Shown here piece after piece: positions 12,561 through 24,150 of a DNA stretch of 64,000 bases. Positions within the stretch are counted from its first letter, which is position 1, and the number at the start of each line of letters is the position of its first letter. The position numbers and the translations under genes were made by a program. The notes under the pieces were generated by a model, which saw nothing but the letters and a program-made list of their open reading frames with translations, did no database searches and had not been told where the DNA came from. The stretch comes from Annona cherimola (taxonomy: Eukaryota > Streptophyta > Magnoliopsida > Magnoliales > Annonaceae), in contig CM059975.1 in the NCBI GenBank assembly GCA_030490835.1, forward strand, positions 36,364,133-36,428,132. Direction: 5' to 3'.

Positions 12561-12899
12561 GTATATGAATAAAAAAGCCTTTGCTATCTGTGGCAAATGG
12601 CTATAAATTTCTAAATTACGAATTTTTCAGTACTTATACATTATTTTTGTGCTGCTTTTGCGAGTTCCATCCTTACATCAAACTAATAGTATGTTTATTT
12701 CGATAATTAACAAAAGACTTATTTAATATGTAATTCAGTAATTTTGAAAATTATTTTTAGATCAAGAGGCAGAACAATTTGTTGGAAACAATGTTCAAAA
12801 TAAAACAAATTGACCAAGGATTAAGTTTTGATGATTAACAAGAACTAATTTGAGTATATATATATGACTAATATGTTTGCCAAGTGTTTAAGGAAAGCA

Positions 12900-13840
12900 G
12901 AGAAGTCAAGTCGATCTTCGAGTCGACTTGAACTTCGACTTGGGAGTGAAGTCGATAGTGAAGTCGACTCCACTAACGACTTCAAACAAGCCAAAACTGG
13001 ACAAAGTTGAAAATGGAATTCTGACGAGTGAAGTCGCAGGCCAAGTCGACTCCACATGCGACTTGGGTAGTCAAGTCGCATACGAAGTCGACTCCAGCAT
13101 CGACTTCAAAGTGCACAAAAATGTCCAGCGTTGAAATCTGGCTCCCGAAGATGCGAAGTCGTAGACGAAGTCGACTCCAAGTGCGACTTGGGCGAAGTCG
13201 CAAACCAGGTCGACTCCAACTTCGACTTGAGAAGTTTTGAAGTCCAAGATGAAGATTCAAGCATATCCAAGACATCCATTTGAAGTTTCTCACATACAAA
13301 TGAGCTTTAAAGACTATTCTTAAAGTGACTTAAGATCAAAGCAAGAATCCAAGTTCAAGTTCAAATCAAGTCTATCAAGCTCAAAACAAAATCTTCAAGA
13401 TAGCTTCCAAATGGAGTAATACCCAAGTCATGAAGATCAAGTGAGTCCAAAACAAAGCAAGGAACACACATATTTTGTGTAAGGACTCAAAGCTTTCAAA
13501 TAGTTTGCAAGATTCAAGACATTTCAAGAGTATCCAGGCCAAGCTCTTCATCGAATCACAAGAACTACAAACATAAAGGCCACTCAACATTCATGAAGAC
13601 TAAAGGGAGAAATCTAAAGCAAACTAAGTAAGGATCAAGGCGTTTCTGCAATAGATCAAGCCAAGTCGCAACCCAAGTCGACTTCAGGATCGACTTGAGT
13701 TGAAGTCTGAAAGCCAAGTTGACCCAAGTCTCAGACTTGAGTTTCTGAAGAACCCAAGTCGCAGGCCAAGTCGACTCCATGTGCGACTTGGAAGCCAAGT
13801 CGCAGGCCAAGTCGACTTCATCTTAGACTTGGAGAATAAC
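12900..13840. repeat. Minisatellite-like AAGTCGACTCCA motifs inside the copia LTR
   Basis: The motif AAGTCGACTCCA with its partner TGCGACTTGG recurs in two clusters, about 12905-13230 and 13665-13840. Because AAGTCG and CGACTT alternate, the clusters are rich in small palindromes. They are GC-richer than the surroundings and form part of the LTR. Confidence 0.75.
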
Positions 13841-14261
13841 GGTCAAATTTTTGAACGTTGGAGTTCATTTATTGCACGCCAACCACTTCTACAACGTTCA
13901 TATTTTCCTCAATCTATAAAAGGACATTCAAATGAACGTGAGAAGAAGGAAGTGACACTACTCTAAGGATCATAGAGAGAAAAGAAGTGCAAGAAAGACT
14001 TTCAAATCCCTTTTCTCCATATTTGAGTGTTTCAAAGGAAGAAAGAGTTTCAAACTGCAGGTTGCTTCAACGATCATCATCCCAGCTGTTTTTGATTTCT
14101 TCCTCGAGCTCAAAACTGCCTACACAAATCTGTAAAGTGTAGTTTTTATTCATTTCTTTATTTGGTTGTATAAATCTTGATTTAGCTTGGGTAGCTAAGA
14201 TCAAGTGTATGCAAAGTAGGGTGTGATTGGAGTGAGACTCATCACCTACTTGTGCAAGTGA

Positions 14262-14414
14262 TTGTATATGCCCCCTAGAGCTTTGAATCTAGAAGAGAGC
14301 AAGTGGCTCTAGTTGTATATGCCCCCTAGAGCTTTGAATCTAGAAGAGAGCAGGTGGCTCTAGTTGTATATGCCCCCTAGAGCTTTGAATCTAGAAGAGA
14401 GCGGTGACTCTAAG
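14262..14414. repeat. Three tandem copies of a 51-bp unit in the copia LTR
   Basis: TTGTATATGCCCCCTAGAGC begins at 14262, 14313 and 14364, an exact 51-bp period. The third copy diverges at its end. Confidence 0.92.
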
Positions 14415-17403
14415 TGTATTCTTGGAATACATAGTGAAACCCAAGTCACAACGGAGTGTGAGCTTGGAAGAGTGGAGTAGGGAAGGTTTGCCCGAACCAC
14501 TATAAATCTTGTGTTATATTTCTTTTTACTGTTTTATCTTTATTGCTCTCTAGCTCTTTTCAAAAGGGGATTAATTACTCAAGGGGTTAAGTCTTTATTT
14601 ACCAAAGATTTTTTAAAGAACCCAATTCACCCCTCCCCTCTTGGGTTTTGCCACTAACTCGGGACCAACACAATTAACATGTGCAAAAATGCATAATATA
14701 CTCACACTCTGTTATGATGTTGCTCATGTCAACTCCATCCTTATGTTGAGCTAATAATATATTTATTTCACTAATAAAAAATAATATGTTTATTTTAATA
14801 ATTAATAAAAGGTTATTTAGTATGTGGGCTTTGCTTCCATGAGACTATTTTTCTAAGTAATCTCTTTGTGTTTAAAATCTTGATAGTTGAAAAAAAATCC
14901 ACTCTATCTATTATATTTAGTATCACTGCACATGAGTTATATCTATAAATATGTAAAATTAATGTAATAAAATAGTTTAATCCTAAAATATCAATTTTTA
15001 TAGTAATATTTTCAATATCTAAACTATTCAAAATATCATTTTTATACAGATAAATGATTTTATAAAACATTATTACATTCTAATATATATCTAAATGGAT
15101 CTTAGAATTTTTTTAGTTGACATATCAATATGTATATTTTTCAACAAATGTGGCTCTTGTACATACTTAATTTGGATAAAACTTGGTTATTAACTAAATA
15201 AGTGATGTTAAATACAATAAATAAAGTAAATGAATGAGATTTTCCATAAATGATCAAAATCTTAAAATTTGGAAGAGTTACATGGTTCCGCAAGCGAAGA
15301 TCTTTAATATGTAATCAAGTAATTTCGAAAGTTATTTTTAGATCAAGAGGCATAACCATTAAAATGTGCAAATGAATAATACACTCATACACCATTTGGG
15401 TGTTGCTTTTGTAGAAGCCATCCTCACATTGAACTAACAATATCTTTATTTTGATGATTAACAAAAGGTTATTTGATATACTGTTGAGTAATTTTGAGAG
15501 TTGTTTTTAGGTCAAGGGGCATAACCATTAAAATGTGCAAAAATGCACAATACATTCACATGCCCCTATTACCGTGTTGCTTTTGTGAACTCCATCCTCA
15601 AATTAAACTAACAATATATTTATTTTGACGACTAACAAAATGTTATTTAATAAGTAACAGAGTAATTTTGAAAATTATTTTTACATTAAGGGCCATAACC
15701 ATTAAAATGTATAAAATGAATGATCAATCACGCATTAATTCGATGTTGCTTTTGTGAGCTCCATCCTTTTATTGAACTAATAACATGTTTAGTTTGATAA
15801 TTAGCAAAAGCCTAATTTGAAAATTGTTTTGAGATCAAGGGGCATAACCATTAAAATGTGCAAAATGCATGATACACTCACACCCTCTTACAGTGTTGCT
15901 TTTGTCAACTCCATTCTTTACATTGAACTAATAATATGTTGTTTTGATGACTAACAGAAGGTTATTTAATATACTATAGAATTATTTTTGAAGTAGTGTT
16001 TAGATCAAGGGGCAGAATGTTAAAATGTTCAAAATAAATTTTCATGAAAAAAAATATGCAAAATAAATGATACACTCACGACCGATTTTGGTGTTGCTCT
16101 TATGAACTCCATCTTCACATTTAACTAACAATATTTTTATTTAGACAATTAATAAAAGGTTACTTAATATGTAATTGAATAATTTTGAAAGTTATTTTTA
16201 GATCAACAAGCATAATTATTAAAATGTTCAAAATGCATGGTACACTCAAGCCCCATTATGGTGTTGCTTTTATGCTCCATCTTTGCATTGAATTAACAAT
16301 ATGTTTATTTTGATAATTAACAAAAAGTTATTCAATATGTAATTGAGTAATTTTGAAAGTCGTCTTTAGACTAAGGGACATAGCCATTAAAATGTTCAAA
16401 ATGCACGGTACACTCACTCTCCATTATGGTGTTCCTTTTGCTAACTCCATCCTCAGATTCAACTAATTTATTTTGATGACTAACAAAAGGTTATTTAACA
16501 TGTAAACGAGTAATTTTGAAAGTTGTTTTTAGAACAAGGGACATGACCACTAAAATGTTCAAAATGCATGATACACTCACTTCCCATTATGGCGCTACTT
16601 CTATCAATTCCACTCTCATATTGAACTAACAATATATCTATCTTGGTGACTAACGGGAGGTTATTTAATTTGTAATTGAGTAATTTTGAAAGTTATTTTT
16701 AGACCAGGTGACATAATCATTAAAATATTCAAAATGCATGCTACATTCACTTCCCATTATGGTGTTGCTTTTGCCAACTCCATCCTCAAATTGAACTAAC
16801 AATATGTTTATTTTGGTGACTAACAAAAGCTTGTTTAACATTTGAGTAATTTTGAAAGTTGCTTTCAGACCCAAGGGAAATAACCATTAAAATGTTCAAA
16901 AAGTGTAGTACCCCCCACTTTCCATTATGTGTTGCTTTTTGAACTCCATCCTCACACTAAACTAACAATATGTTTATTTTGATGACTAACAAAAGGTTAT
17001 TTAACATGGAATTGAGTAAGCTTCAAAAAGAATATAATTGAGTAATTTTGAAAGTTGTTTTTAAACCAAGGGACTTAGCCATTAAAATGTTCAAAATGTA
17101 TGGTATGCTCACTCCCAATTTGGTGTCGCTTCTGCCAACTCCATTCCCAGATTAAATTGAACCAAGGTACATAACCATTAAAATGTTCAAAATGCATGGT
17201 TTACTCACTCCCCATTATGGTGTTGCACATTTAACTAACATTGTGTTTATTTTGATGACTAACAAAAGGTAATTTAATAAGTAATTGAGTAATTTTGAAA
17301 ATTATTTTTAGACCAAGGGACTTTAAGATGCATAATACACCCTTGCCCTATTTCGGTGTTGGTTTTTGAGCACTATCTTTATATTGAACTAATAATATAT
17401 TTA

Positions 17404-17710
17404 GCGTATGTTAGACAAACCCTAAAACTTTTGTAACAAAAGATTTTTAATCTAAAACTTTTCACTTTTTACAATTATTTAATTTTGTAATCGCTGCTCC
17501 GCATATTTCTATACAACTATCTTATTTTTCAATCATTTCTGCACAGCTACCTAAACAACAGACTTATCTATTTTAACTTTATTATCTTTATCATTATCAT
17601 TACCCGTACTATATCACATCATTTATTTTTATTAATTCGAAAACTTTTGATGACAAGTTCTTATACTAAGAACTTATCATCAAAAATTTTATCAGTTCCC
17701 AAACACACCC
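17404..17710. mobile_element. Tourist-like (PIF/Harbinger) MITE, old, shared by A and B
   Basis: TTA flanks both ends (17401-17403, 17711-17713). The right end is CCAAACACACCC; the left end is worn (GCGTATGTTAGACA; GGGTATGCTTGACA in unit B at 45382). The interior resembles the young copy at 37426-37714. Present at the same place in B, so it predates the duplication. Confidence 0.75.
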
Positions 17711-17858
17711 TTATTTTGATGATTAATAAAAGCTTACTTAATATGCAATTGAGTAATTTCAATAAATCAAGACCCATACCATGTAACCATTAAAATGTGT
17801 AAAATGCATGATATACTCATGTCCCATTAGGGGTGTTGCTTTCTCAACTCCATACTTA

Positions 17859-18115
17859 TGGTGTGTTTGGGTAGTGAGGAAATTTTTGAATGAAAAGTTT
17901 TAAATATAAAAATTTTTAAAATGGAAAAAATAATATGATATTATAAGGGAAATGATGAGGAGTAAAGAAAATACAGTTAAAATAGACATATTAGTTGTAT
18001 AGATAATCGTGTAAAAATGATTGAAAAGTAAGGTAAATTTATAAGAAGATATGAAGAAATGATTAACAAAAGATACAATTATAGATGGTGAAAAGTTTCA
18101 GTAGTTGCCAAACAC
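17859..18115. mobile_element. Tourist-like MITE, inverted orientation, shared by A and B
   Basis: It starts TGGTGTGTTTGG after TTA and ends CCAAACAC before TTG. The interior is the reverse complement of the family seen at 17404. The counterpart in B is about 45848-46105. Confidence 0.7.
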
Positions 18116-18290
18116 TTGAACTAACAATATGTTTATTTAATAATTAACAAAAGCTTATTTAATATGTAATCGAATAATTTTGGAAGTTGTTTTTAGATCA
18201 AGAGTGTAACTATTAAAATGAGCCAAATGCATAACATGAGTAACGGTATGAAAATTTAAAAAATTTCATTAAATTCGTGCCTTTCATGTT

Positions 18291-19992
18291 CCAAGAGAGT
18301 TCAACACTCTAAAATAACTAAGGGAGGCATTTGCAGTTGCCCTTTTTATGTGGGGTGTTATTAAAAAATTTTCTCAATTATATAAAAATTATGAATATAT
18401 GCTTGAATGTAATATGAATTGCCATGATGCATATGAATATCTATAGAAAAATAGCCACTAATGTTATTAAAACGGACCAGACAAGCCCAGTGAACCAGCT
18501 TAATGGGAAACTAGAAGCGTGTTCGGTTCAATTAAACTCGATGTTGTCTAATTCCAAAATAGCAAGATCAATCATATGAACTGCAGTGAAATCGAGGAGA
18601 CTGATCCAATTAGTTTACACTGGGAACAAAGAGGTCAAAGCAATTCAGCAACGCTCTTCCCACAAGCAAAAACACGTGGGAAAAGCCCATATCCGTGTTG
18701 GACTTTAACTTTGTACTGAAGGCAAAATATAATATTTATTTATTTTTATAATTAATCATATTTTATAATTTTTCTTGACAAACATATTTTACTAAGTGTA
18801 TTTAATTTAATCTTGCATTTTACAATATTTTTACATATTTATTTTTTATTTTTAAAAATAAATTTTTCGAGGGGTGAAAAATGACTTAAATGCCCCTAAA
18901 ATTGATTTTTTTTTTAAAAAATAAATATGTAGTATTGAAAAATGCAAATAGTTAATGTAAGGATTAAATACTATTAAGAAAATATATTTATGAAGAAAAA
19001 ATAAATTAAATTAAATTAATATAATATTTTAGCTTAAAATACATCATGATGTATATAATCATGCTTCTTCAACAAAAATCTAATTCAAGGTGGAGAAGTA
19101 GTGTCATCTCCTGGCAATAAATTCCTCCAAGGTGCACATTTTGATATATATCAAATGATATATGTATATATACATATATAAATATATATCATTTTTTAAA
19201 AATCTTATTAGTATATAGACCAGCACGTATATAGATTGGTTTTATTTTTTTCATAGTTTACATTTAAAATTTTATATCTTTTAGGGAGTATAGCCAGCCC
19301 AAAATTCGGATTGAAATGATATTTAGTTAATATAATAAAATGAATCCTTTTAAATGATATAACCTGTGAATTTTGGTTTCTTCATAGGTGTGAGTCCCAT
19401 TTACCGCGAATCATATTCCGCTGATAATTTGGTAGGGCTTCGTGTGTATATATGCTTTCTTTTTTCCGATGATTCATTGTTATAATGTATTTTTTCTGTT
19501 ACAATTTATTTTTAGTTCACATCATAATTTTTTCATTGGTATTAATTTGCATCATAATTTTTATCTTATATTTTGTTCTAACTCTCAGCGGGGAGTAAAA
19601 CTTCGACCATCTAGGCACAATTCAATACCTTATAAGCTGCAAGATGACCGAAATTAGCATATATAGGAAAATATCATTAGTGTGTTTGGTCAGCATCATA
19701 ATTGAGATGCAAATTGCGGTAAAGGGGGCCACTTGATTATGAACCATTCATTAAATTTAAAATTATTTATTTTAATACTATGCTAATTTTTATTTAAATT
19801 GAATATGTGTATGGGGTTTATCTTGAAATGATACAAAATCAACCGTATAAAATAATTTAATATAAATACTAATTTTAAAGTTGTATTTTCAACATTTAAA
19901 CTATAGAAAATATAATTTTTATATGAATAAATAATTAAATATTATTGAATTTTAACTAATGTGGAACATATTTTATAGTGTTTTGCACTCTT
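18291..19992. other. Intergenic DNA without recognised genes
   Basis: Conserved with 46240-47980 in unit B. A slightly GC-richer stretch, 18470-18720, contains a G-box-like CACGTGGG but no ORF. 19140-19190 is a short TATA/ATAT palindrome. 19755-19975 resembles fold-back family arms. 19570-19650 has a non-AT-rich stretch of unknown nature. Confidence 0.4.
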
Positions 19993-20004
19993 AACTACTG
20001 TGTA

Positions 20005-20687
20005 ACAGGTATAGGGAGGAAGGGAAACAACCGGATTTCGATGGAATCACTGAGTGGTGTCACGAGTTTCTCGAGCAACATAGTAGAGCAAAACTCCTTT
20101 GCCAGGAAGGGGCGATTGACCGCCCTCTTGTTCCCGGATGGTCACCGCTGCCACCGGGTGTACTCAGGATAAATGTGGATGCTAGGAAACATAGCAGTCG
20201 GATGTTTACGGGATATGCGGAGGTCATCAGGGACTCCAAGGGTGGCTTTATTGCGGCAAAAGGTTGGCGGCGGATGGGCGCACTTGAACCCTTACTCATG
20301 GAAGCCAATGCGTTCCTATTGGGCGTAAAATGGGCTCTCCAGCTGCGTCTCAACTGTGTGCAGATCGAAACCGACTCACTTCTCCTTTTCAACTTCTTAT
20401 TGTCGGATTCTTCTGTGCTTTCCCCGGCTGGAGTGGTTATCGCGGATATCAAAGCCATTCTGTCCGCGTCTACTCACATATCGGCCCAGCATGTTCTTCG
20501 GCAAGGAAACAGGGCTGCTCACTCTCTTGCTGATTTTATGTCAGTTTCTTTTTTGGATCAGTATGTTTGGTGGGGAAACCCACCTCATGCCATCTCGGCA
20601 AACATTTGTACAGATAATTTTTTGGCAATGCATTGTTTGGACCGCTCGATCCTACCTTCCTTTCGGATTGAAAGTGAGCTGGGATAG
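20005..20687 (+). pseudogene. LINE ORF2 C-terminus: RNase H-like domain fragment
   Basis: One open frame runs from the left junction to a TAG at 20685-20687, about 227 codons. It includes PPGVLRINVDA, then GGFIAAKGWRR, LLMEANAFLLGVKWAL, IETDSL and HVLRQGNRAAHSLADF. This is the pattern of the RNase H (RVT_3) domain that ends plant LINE polyproteins: D in NVDA, E in MEA, D in ETD and the late D in LAD. The endonuclease and reverse transcriptase are missing, so it cannot act alone. The frame is uninterrupted, which suggests a recent insertion. Confidence 0.85.
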
Positions 20688-20711
20688 AGTTGGATCCTTT
20701 TCATTAAAAAA
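20005..20711 (+). mobile_element. 5'-truncated LINE (non-LTR retrotransposon)
   Basis: It is flanked by a 12-bp direct repeat AACTACTGTGTA (19993-20004, 20712-20723) and ends in a short A run (20705-20711). The unit B site is empty (about 47980). Variable long TSD, A-tail and loss of the 5' end are standard for target-primed LINE insertion. It carries only the terminal RNase H region. Confidence 0.88.
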
Positions 20712-20764
20712 AACTACTGTGTACAAGTTCCATTCACGAATGAACGTTTTCTTAAGTTTGACAT

Positions 20765-21030
20765 CTGGATGTACTTAACCTCAGTGCATTTGGGTACATT
20801 TAACCTCTCTTTTTTAAAAAAAAAATTATATAAACGTTAATCTGAATGTATTTAATATGTATATCAAGTTTTACCAATTTTTAAGGTTTTCACACATTGA
20901 TTTTTAAAATTAAAAAATAAAATATAAAAAACTCAAAATTTGTAAAACTTGATATACATATTAAATATACTTAAATTAATAATTATATAAAAATTTCAAA
21001 AAAAATTAAAACACCCGGTGCTATGTATCA
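20765..21030. mobile_element. Inverted-repeat MITE (CACCCGG/GCATTTGGGT family), unit A
   Basis: Inverted arms share TTAATATGTATATCAAGTTT (left) and AAACTTGATATACATATTAA (right), bounded by GTGCATTTGGGTAC and ACACCCGGTGC. The counterpart in B is about 48030-48295. The target duplication was not resolved. Confidence 0.65.
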
Positions 21031-21149
21031 TATCAGAAATACCATTCACGAATGTACGTTTTCTTGAGTTTGGCGGATTCGGCTCATGTGCTGAACGTGC
21101 CTTGGATTTTCAATTCGTCAAAGCTGCTGATGTGAAAGGATTTTTCAAT

Positions 21150-21480
21150 GGAGGATGCAGTTGTGTGCACCGGGTGCATTGAGCCTGGGTGCATGCAATT
21201 ATTTTCTTAATTTTTTTGAAATGTTTTTTATAAAATAGTTAATATATGTGTATTTAACATATGTATCAATATTTATCATTTTGGAGATTTTTAGATTTTT
21301 TTTTTAGTTTTTTAAAAATTAGCACTGACTTTTAAAAATCTAAAAAAAATATCTAAAAGTTTCTAAAAATGGTAAAAATTAATACATATATTAAATACAC
21401 TTATATTAACAGCTTTATGAGAATTTTAAAAAAAAAAAATTAAAAAAACATAGATATAATACAGCCGGGTGAATTGAGGC
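21150..21480. mobile_element. Inverted-repeat MITE with GCACCGGGTGCATT ends, unit A
   Basis: The left end has GTGTGCACCGGGTGCATTGA; the right has ATACAGCCGGGTGAATTGAG. The inner arms are complementary around TTAACATATGTATCAATA and TTAATACATATATTAAATAC. Same family as 59982-60372. Counterpart in B: about 48710-49085. Confidence 0.7.
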
Positions 21481-21589
21481 GGCGAGAAGCGACACTGCCG
21501 CCGCGCGTGACTATTGTGGAACATCAAATGCTCCTGATTTGGACCCGCCTGCCCCTGCCTGCTGGAGCTCCGATTATTGGTGGCCAGTA

Positions 21590-21920
21590 AGCTACTATTT
21601 GTTTTTATTTTTCTTTTTATGTTTAGTTATTAGTATTTGGCTTTTCCCAAAAAGGATTTTTGTATTATCAAAAAAAATCTTTTCATCTAAAACTTTTTTC
21701 CTTTATAATTATCCTATTTTTCAAACATTTTCCCATATTTCTCTACAATAATCATATTTTTCAATCTTTTTTTCAACTTTCTCATCTATTTTTTAGCTTT
21801 TTTTATTCATCATCATTATCCCCATTATATCACATCATTTTCCTCATTTCAAAAATTTCTTTACCAAAATTTTTTCTTCCAAAAGTTTTATTAGATATTT
21901 CACACAATACATAACTATTG
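21590..21920. mobile_element. Degenerate Tourist-like MITE, unit A
   Basis: The interior (AACTTTTTTCCTTTATAATT, TATATCACATCATTTTCCTC, CTTCCAAAAGTTTTATTAGA) matches the family at 37426-37714, but neither terminal repeat is preserved. Phe-rich reading frames here are non-coding by-products. Counterpart in B: about 49220-49565. Confidence 0.5.
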
Positions 21921-22429
21921 AAAATTTTAAAAAATATAAAATATGCATATAGGACATAAAAATTATGCATTATATGCAATCTTTGAAATAATAAATAAAT
22001 ATAATAAATAGTTTAAATTTAAAATATTTTAAAATAATTCAGGATAATGGTAAGCATTGAACTATTACCTACAAAAATAAAGTCAAAATCTACGTTACGT
22101 ATGGGTAATTTTGTGAACAATGTTCATAAGTATATATGTTTTTACAAAATCAATGATAATAAGGTACTATATAGTTTTTTTTATAGAATATGAAGAATTA
22201 TTTGATGGTGACTTTCATGGGAAATCTCCAACAAATTACAGTGAGCTCGACCATTGTTCGCCCTTGCCTCTTTCGATGTGACCCGTACACCTCTCCTTCT
22301 TCATCCATTTAAAAGAATAGCATTAAATACGTGCTTCCCAAGCCTAGAAACAAGTGTTGGATAATATATTATATTACTATTTATTTATTTATTTTAATTT
22401 ATTGATTTTTACCCGCGATTACTTCAGGA

Positions 22430-22565
22430 TCAATATGTTGTTACTACAAGAAAATGGAGCAAAATCATATCTATATCAACAGAAAACCCACCATCCCAGC
22501 CTGCTTCTTTTGTTTCTAGAGATGATGAAGGAGATTAGCTTCGTCATATCTCTCATTTCCTGCTA
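22430..22565 (+). pseudogene. Unrecognised gene scrap, frame broken in unit A
   Basis: Collinear with an open stretch in unit B (50084-50338), but here small indels break the frame (stop after AGGAGAT at about 22535). It follows a possible splice acceptor TTACTTCAG. The family is not recognised. Confidence 0.3.
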
Positions 22566-23369
22566 AGAAGAGTTCGTTTGTAAGAATTATGCAATAATCT
22601 TGGAAATATTTTTTTATTAAAAAGCTTGAAAATTTTAATTGCAAAAGTTTTGGCAATATTAATCAACTATTTTGGTGCTAACAAATGCTAGATTAAAATA
22701 ATTGCTATTTGCCACTAAGGGGTCATGCATCATTGAGTGGTCCACCTCTATCATTCAACAAACTACTCAAGTTCTAGTCTTGTCTCTAGTAGTAAGTGGT
22801 GACATTATTGTCATCTGGTTTTTGTGAAAACAAACTACTCTGTTTGGTAACATGAAAAAAGAAAAACTTTAAAAAATGAGGAAGTAATGTAACGAGATGC
22901 TGCAATCATGATTAGTAATAAAAGGAATTAAGATAAAATAGATAGGACAAAAATGTGATAAATAATTGAAACGGTTGATCAAATAGGATAACTAAAATAT
23001 GATAACTAAGTGATTAAGATATTACTTTACATCAAAAGGACAAAAAATAGAAATTTTTTTATCCCTTATTACGTCAAAAGGACAAAAAATAGAAATTTTT
23101 TTTATCCCTTATTACCAATGGAAGTCTTATATTCGTTGTCAATCATGGTTACAAATGTCAACTTTTGTTGCAATACAAGAACATGTCACTCCAGCTTTTG
23201 CAAAATGAATTCAGCTAAGAAGAAAATCCTTTTTTGCTAAACCGAATTTATCTTGTTGCCATGTTGATGGATTCAAAAAAATTGTTTTCGCTGATGTACT
23301 ACAGCCCCCTTCTATCTCAGATGAAAATTGTGGTGATTTAAAGTTAGACATTAAAGTTGGGGATGTCAT

Positions 23370-23730
23370 CGTGTGCTCCTGGGTGCATACACCCTTTTTT
23401 TTTAGTTTTTTTCAAAAAAAATTTCACAAGATTGTTAATCTAGATGTATTTAATATGCATATAAATTTTTACCATTTTTGGAGTATTTTAAATATTAATT
23501 TTTAAATATCAGTGGCATTTTAAATAATTTTTTGATAAATTACCTAAAATGTCACTGATTTTCAAAAATAAAAAATAAATATCTAAAATATTCCAAAAAT
23601 GGTAAAAAATAATATATATGTTAAATACACTTATATTAACAGTTTTATAAAAAAAATTCCAAAAAAAAATAAAAAAATGAGTGTATGCACCCGGGAGCAT
23701 TGAGCTCTCCCAGGAGCATACGACCACGTC
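23370..23730. mobile_element. Inverted-repeat MITE with GTATGCACCCGGGAGCATT ends, unit A
   Basis: The left end has TGCTCCTGGGTGCATACACC; the right has GTATGCACCCGGGAGCATTG and CCAGGAGCATAC. Long complementary arms meet around 23510-23550, where CAGTGGCATTTTA faces AAATGTCACTGAT. Counterpart in B: about 50965-51360. Confidence 0.7.
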
Positions 23731-23770
23731 CTTTAAAGTTGACACTCTTCTTTACCACTATTGGAACTTT

Positions 23771-23976
23771 TCATGACAATTAGCCCACTTCAAGAAGTCC
23801 TCTATGATGGTGTTTACTTCACTATCTACCTTCAATTCATTTCAAAAGTAGTAAGAAAGTCAAAGCGGCTTAAACTAAAAAGTGAGAAAATGATGATTTC
23901 AATTATCTAGGGCAAAAACATAGATTTAGCCGACATCATTAGACCTCAATATTATGACCTCTTGTTCAAGGCTTAA
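23771..23976 (+). pseudogene. Unrecognised ORF remnant, stop-interrupted copy
   Basis: Collinear with the open frame at 51393-51608 in unit B. Here a TAG (about 23907) interrupts the reading between SII and GKNIDL, where B has AAG. The downstream end PQYYDLLFKA is kept. Family unknown. Confidence 0.35.
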
Positions 23977-24049
23977 TTTGGCTATTTTAATAATAACCAA
24001 TAAGCATCTTCACTAACATACCAACAATGACATACCATGTATACCTGTC

Positions 24050-24056
24050 TATAAAT
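24050..24056 (+). promoter_or_regulatory. TATA box of the germin-like gene
   Basis: TATAAAT lies 95-101 bp upstream of the ATG at 24151, a normal distance for a plant gene with a leader of about 70 nt. It is conserved at 51682-51688 upstream of the broken copy. Confidence 0.7.
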
Positions 24057-24150
24057 ATGTGTTGTTTGCAGCCACTTAATCCCATAACTCCATATTAATC
24101 CTTGCTCTGCATTGTTCTTCCTTTGCTAGCGTGAGAGAAAATTGAGGACC

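Larger units (their letters stand above)
12780..14670. mobile_element. Copia-type solo LTR, 1891 bp
   Basis: It starts TGTTGGAAACAATG, ends GGGACCAACA (TGTTGG...CCAACA), and is flanked by the exact 5-bp duplication CAATT (12775-12779, 14671-14675). The unit B site (about 42699) is empty. The right end has CCCAATTCACCCCTCCCCTC and the left has GATTAACAAGAAC, both typical of Ty1/copia LTRs of the SIRE/Maximus type. No primer-binding site, gag or pol follows, so it is a solo LTR. Confidence 0.88.
12590..18290. repeat. Degenerate ~165-bp tandem array (array 2, unit A), with insertions
   Basis: Monomers of roughly 163-170 bp repeat from 12590 and, after the copia LTR, from 14676 onward. Each contains GTGTTGCTTTTG, AACTCCATCCTCA, TTGAACTAACAATATGTTT, TTTTGATGACTAACAAAAGG and TAATTTTGAAAGTTATTTTT. 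At least a dozen units can be followed. Interruptions are a solo LTR (12780-14670), an inverted-repeat MITE (about 14830-15300) and Tourist-like MITEs (17404-17710, 17859-18115). The sequence is unrelated to array 1. Confidence 0.85.

Noticed and set aside
13028..13299. Arg/Ser/Thr-rich ORFs on both strands of the copia LTR
   Set aside because: They come from AAGTCGACTCCA repeats in a non-coding LTR.
20330..20778. Alternative plus-strand ORFs at 20330 and 20356, and minus ORF 20060-20458
   Set aside because: They overlap the LINE RNase H frame, which has the conserved residues.
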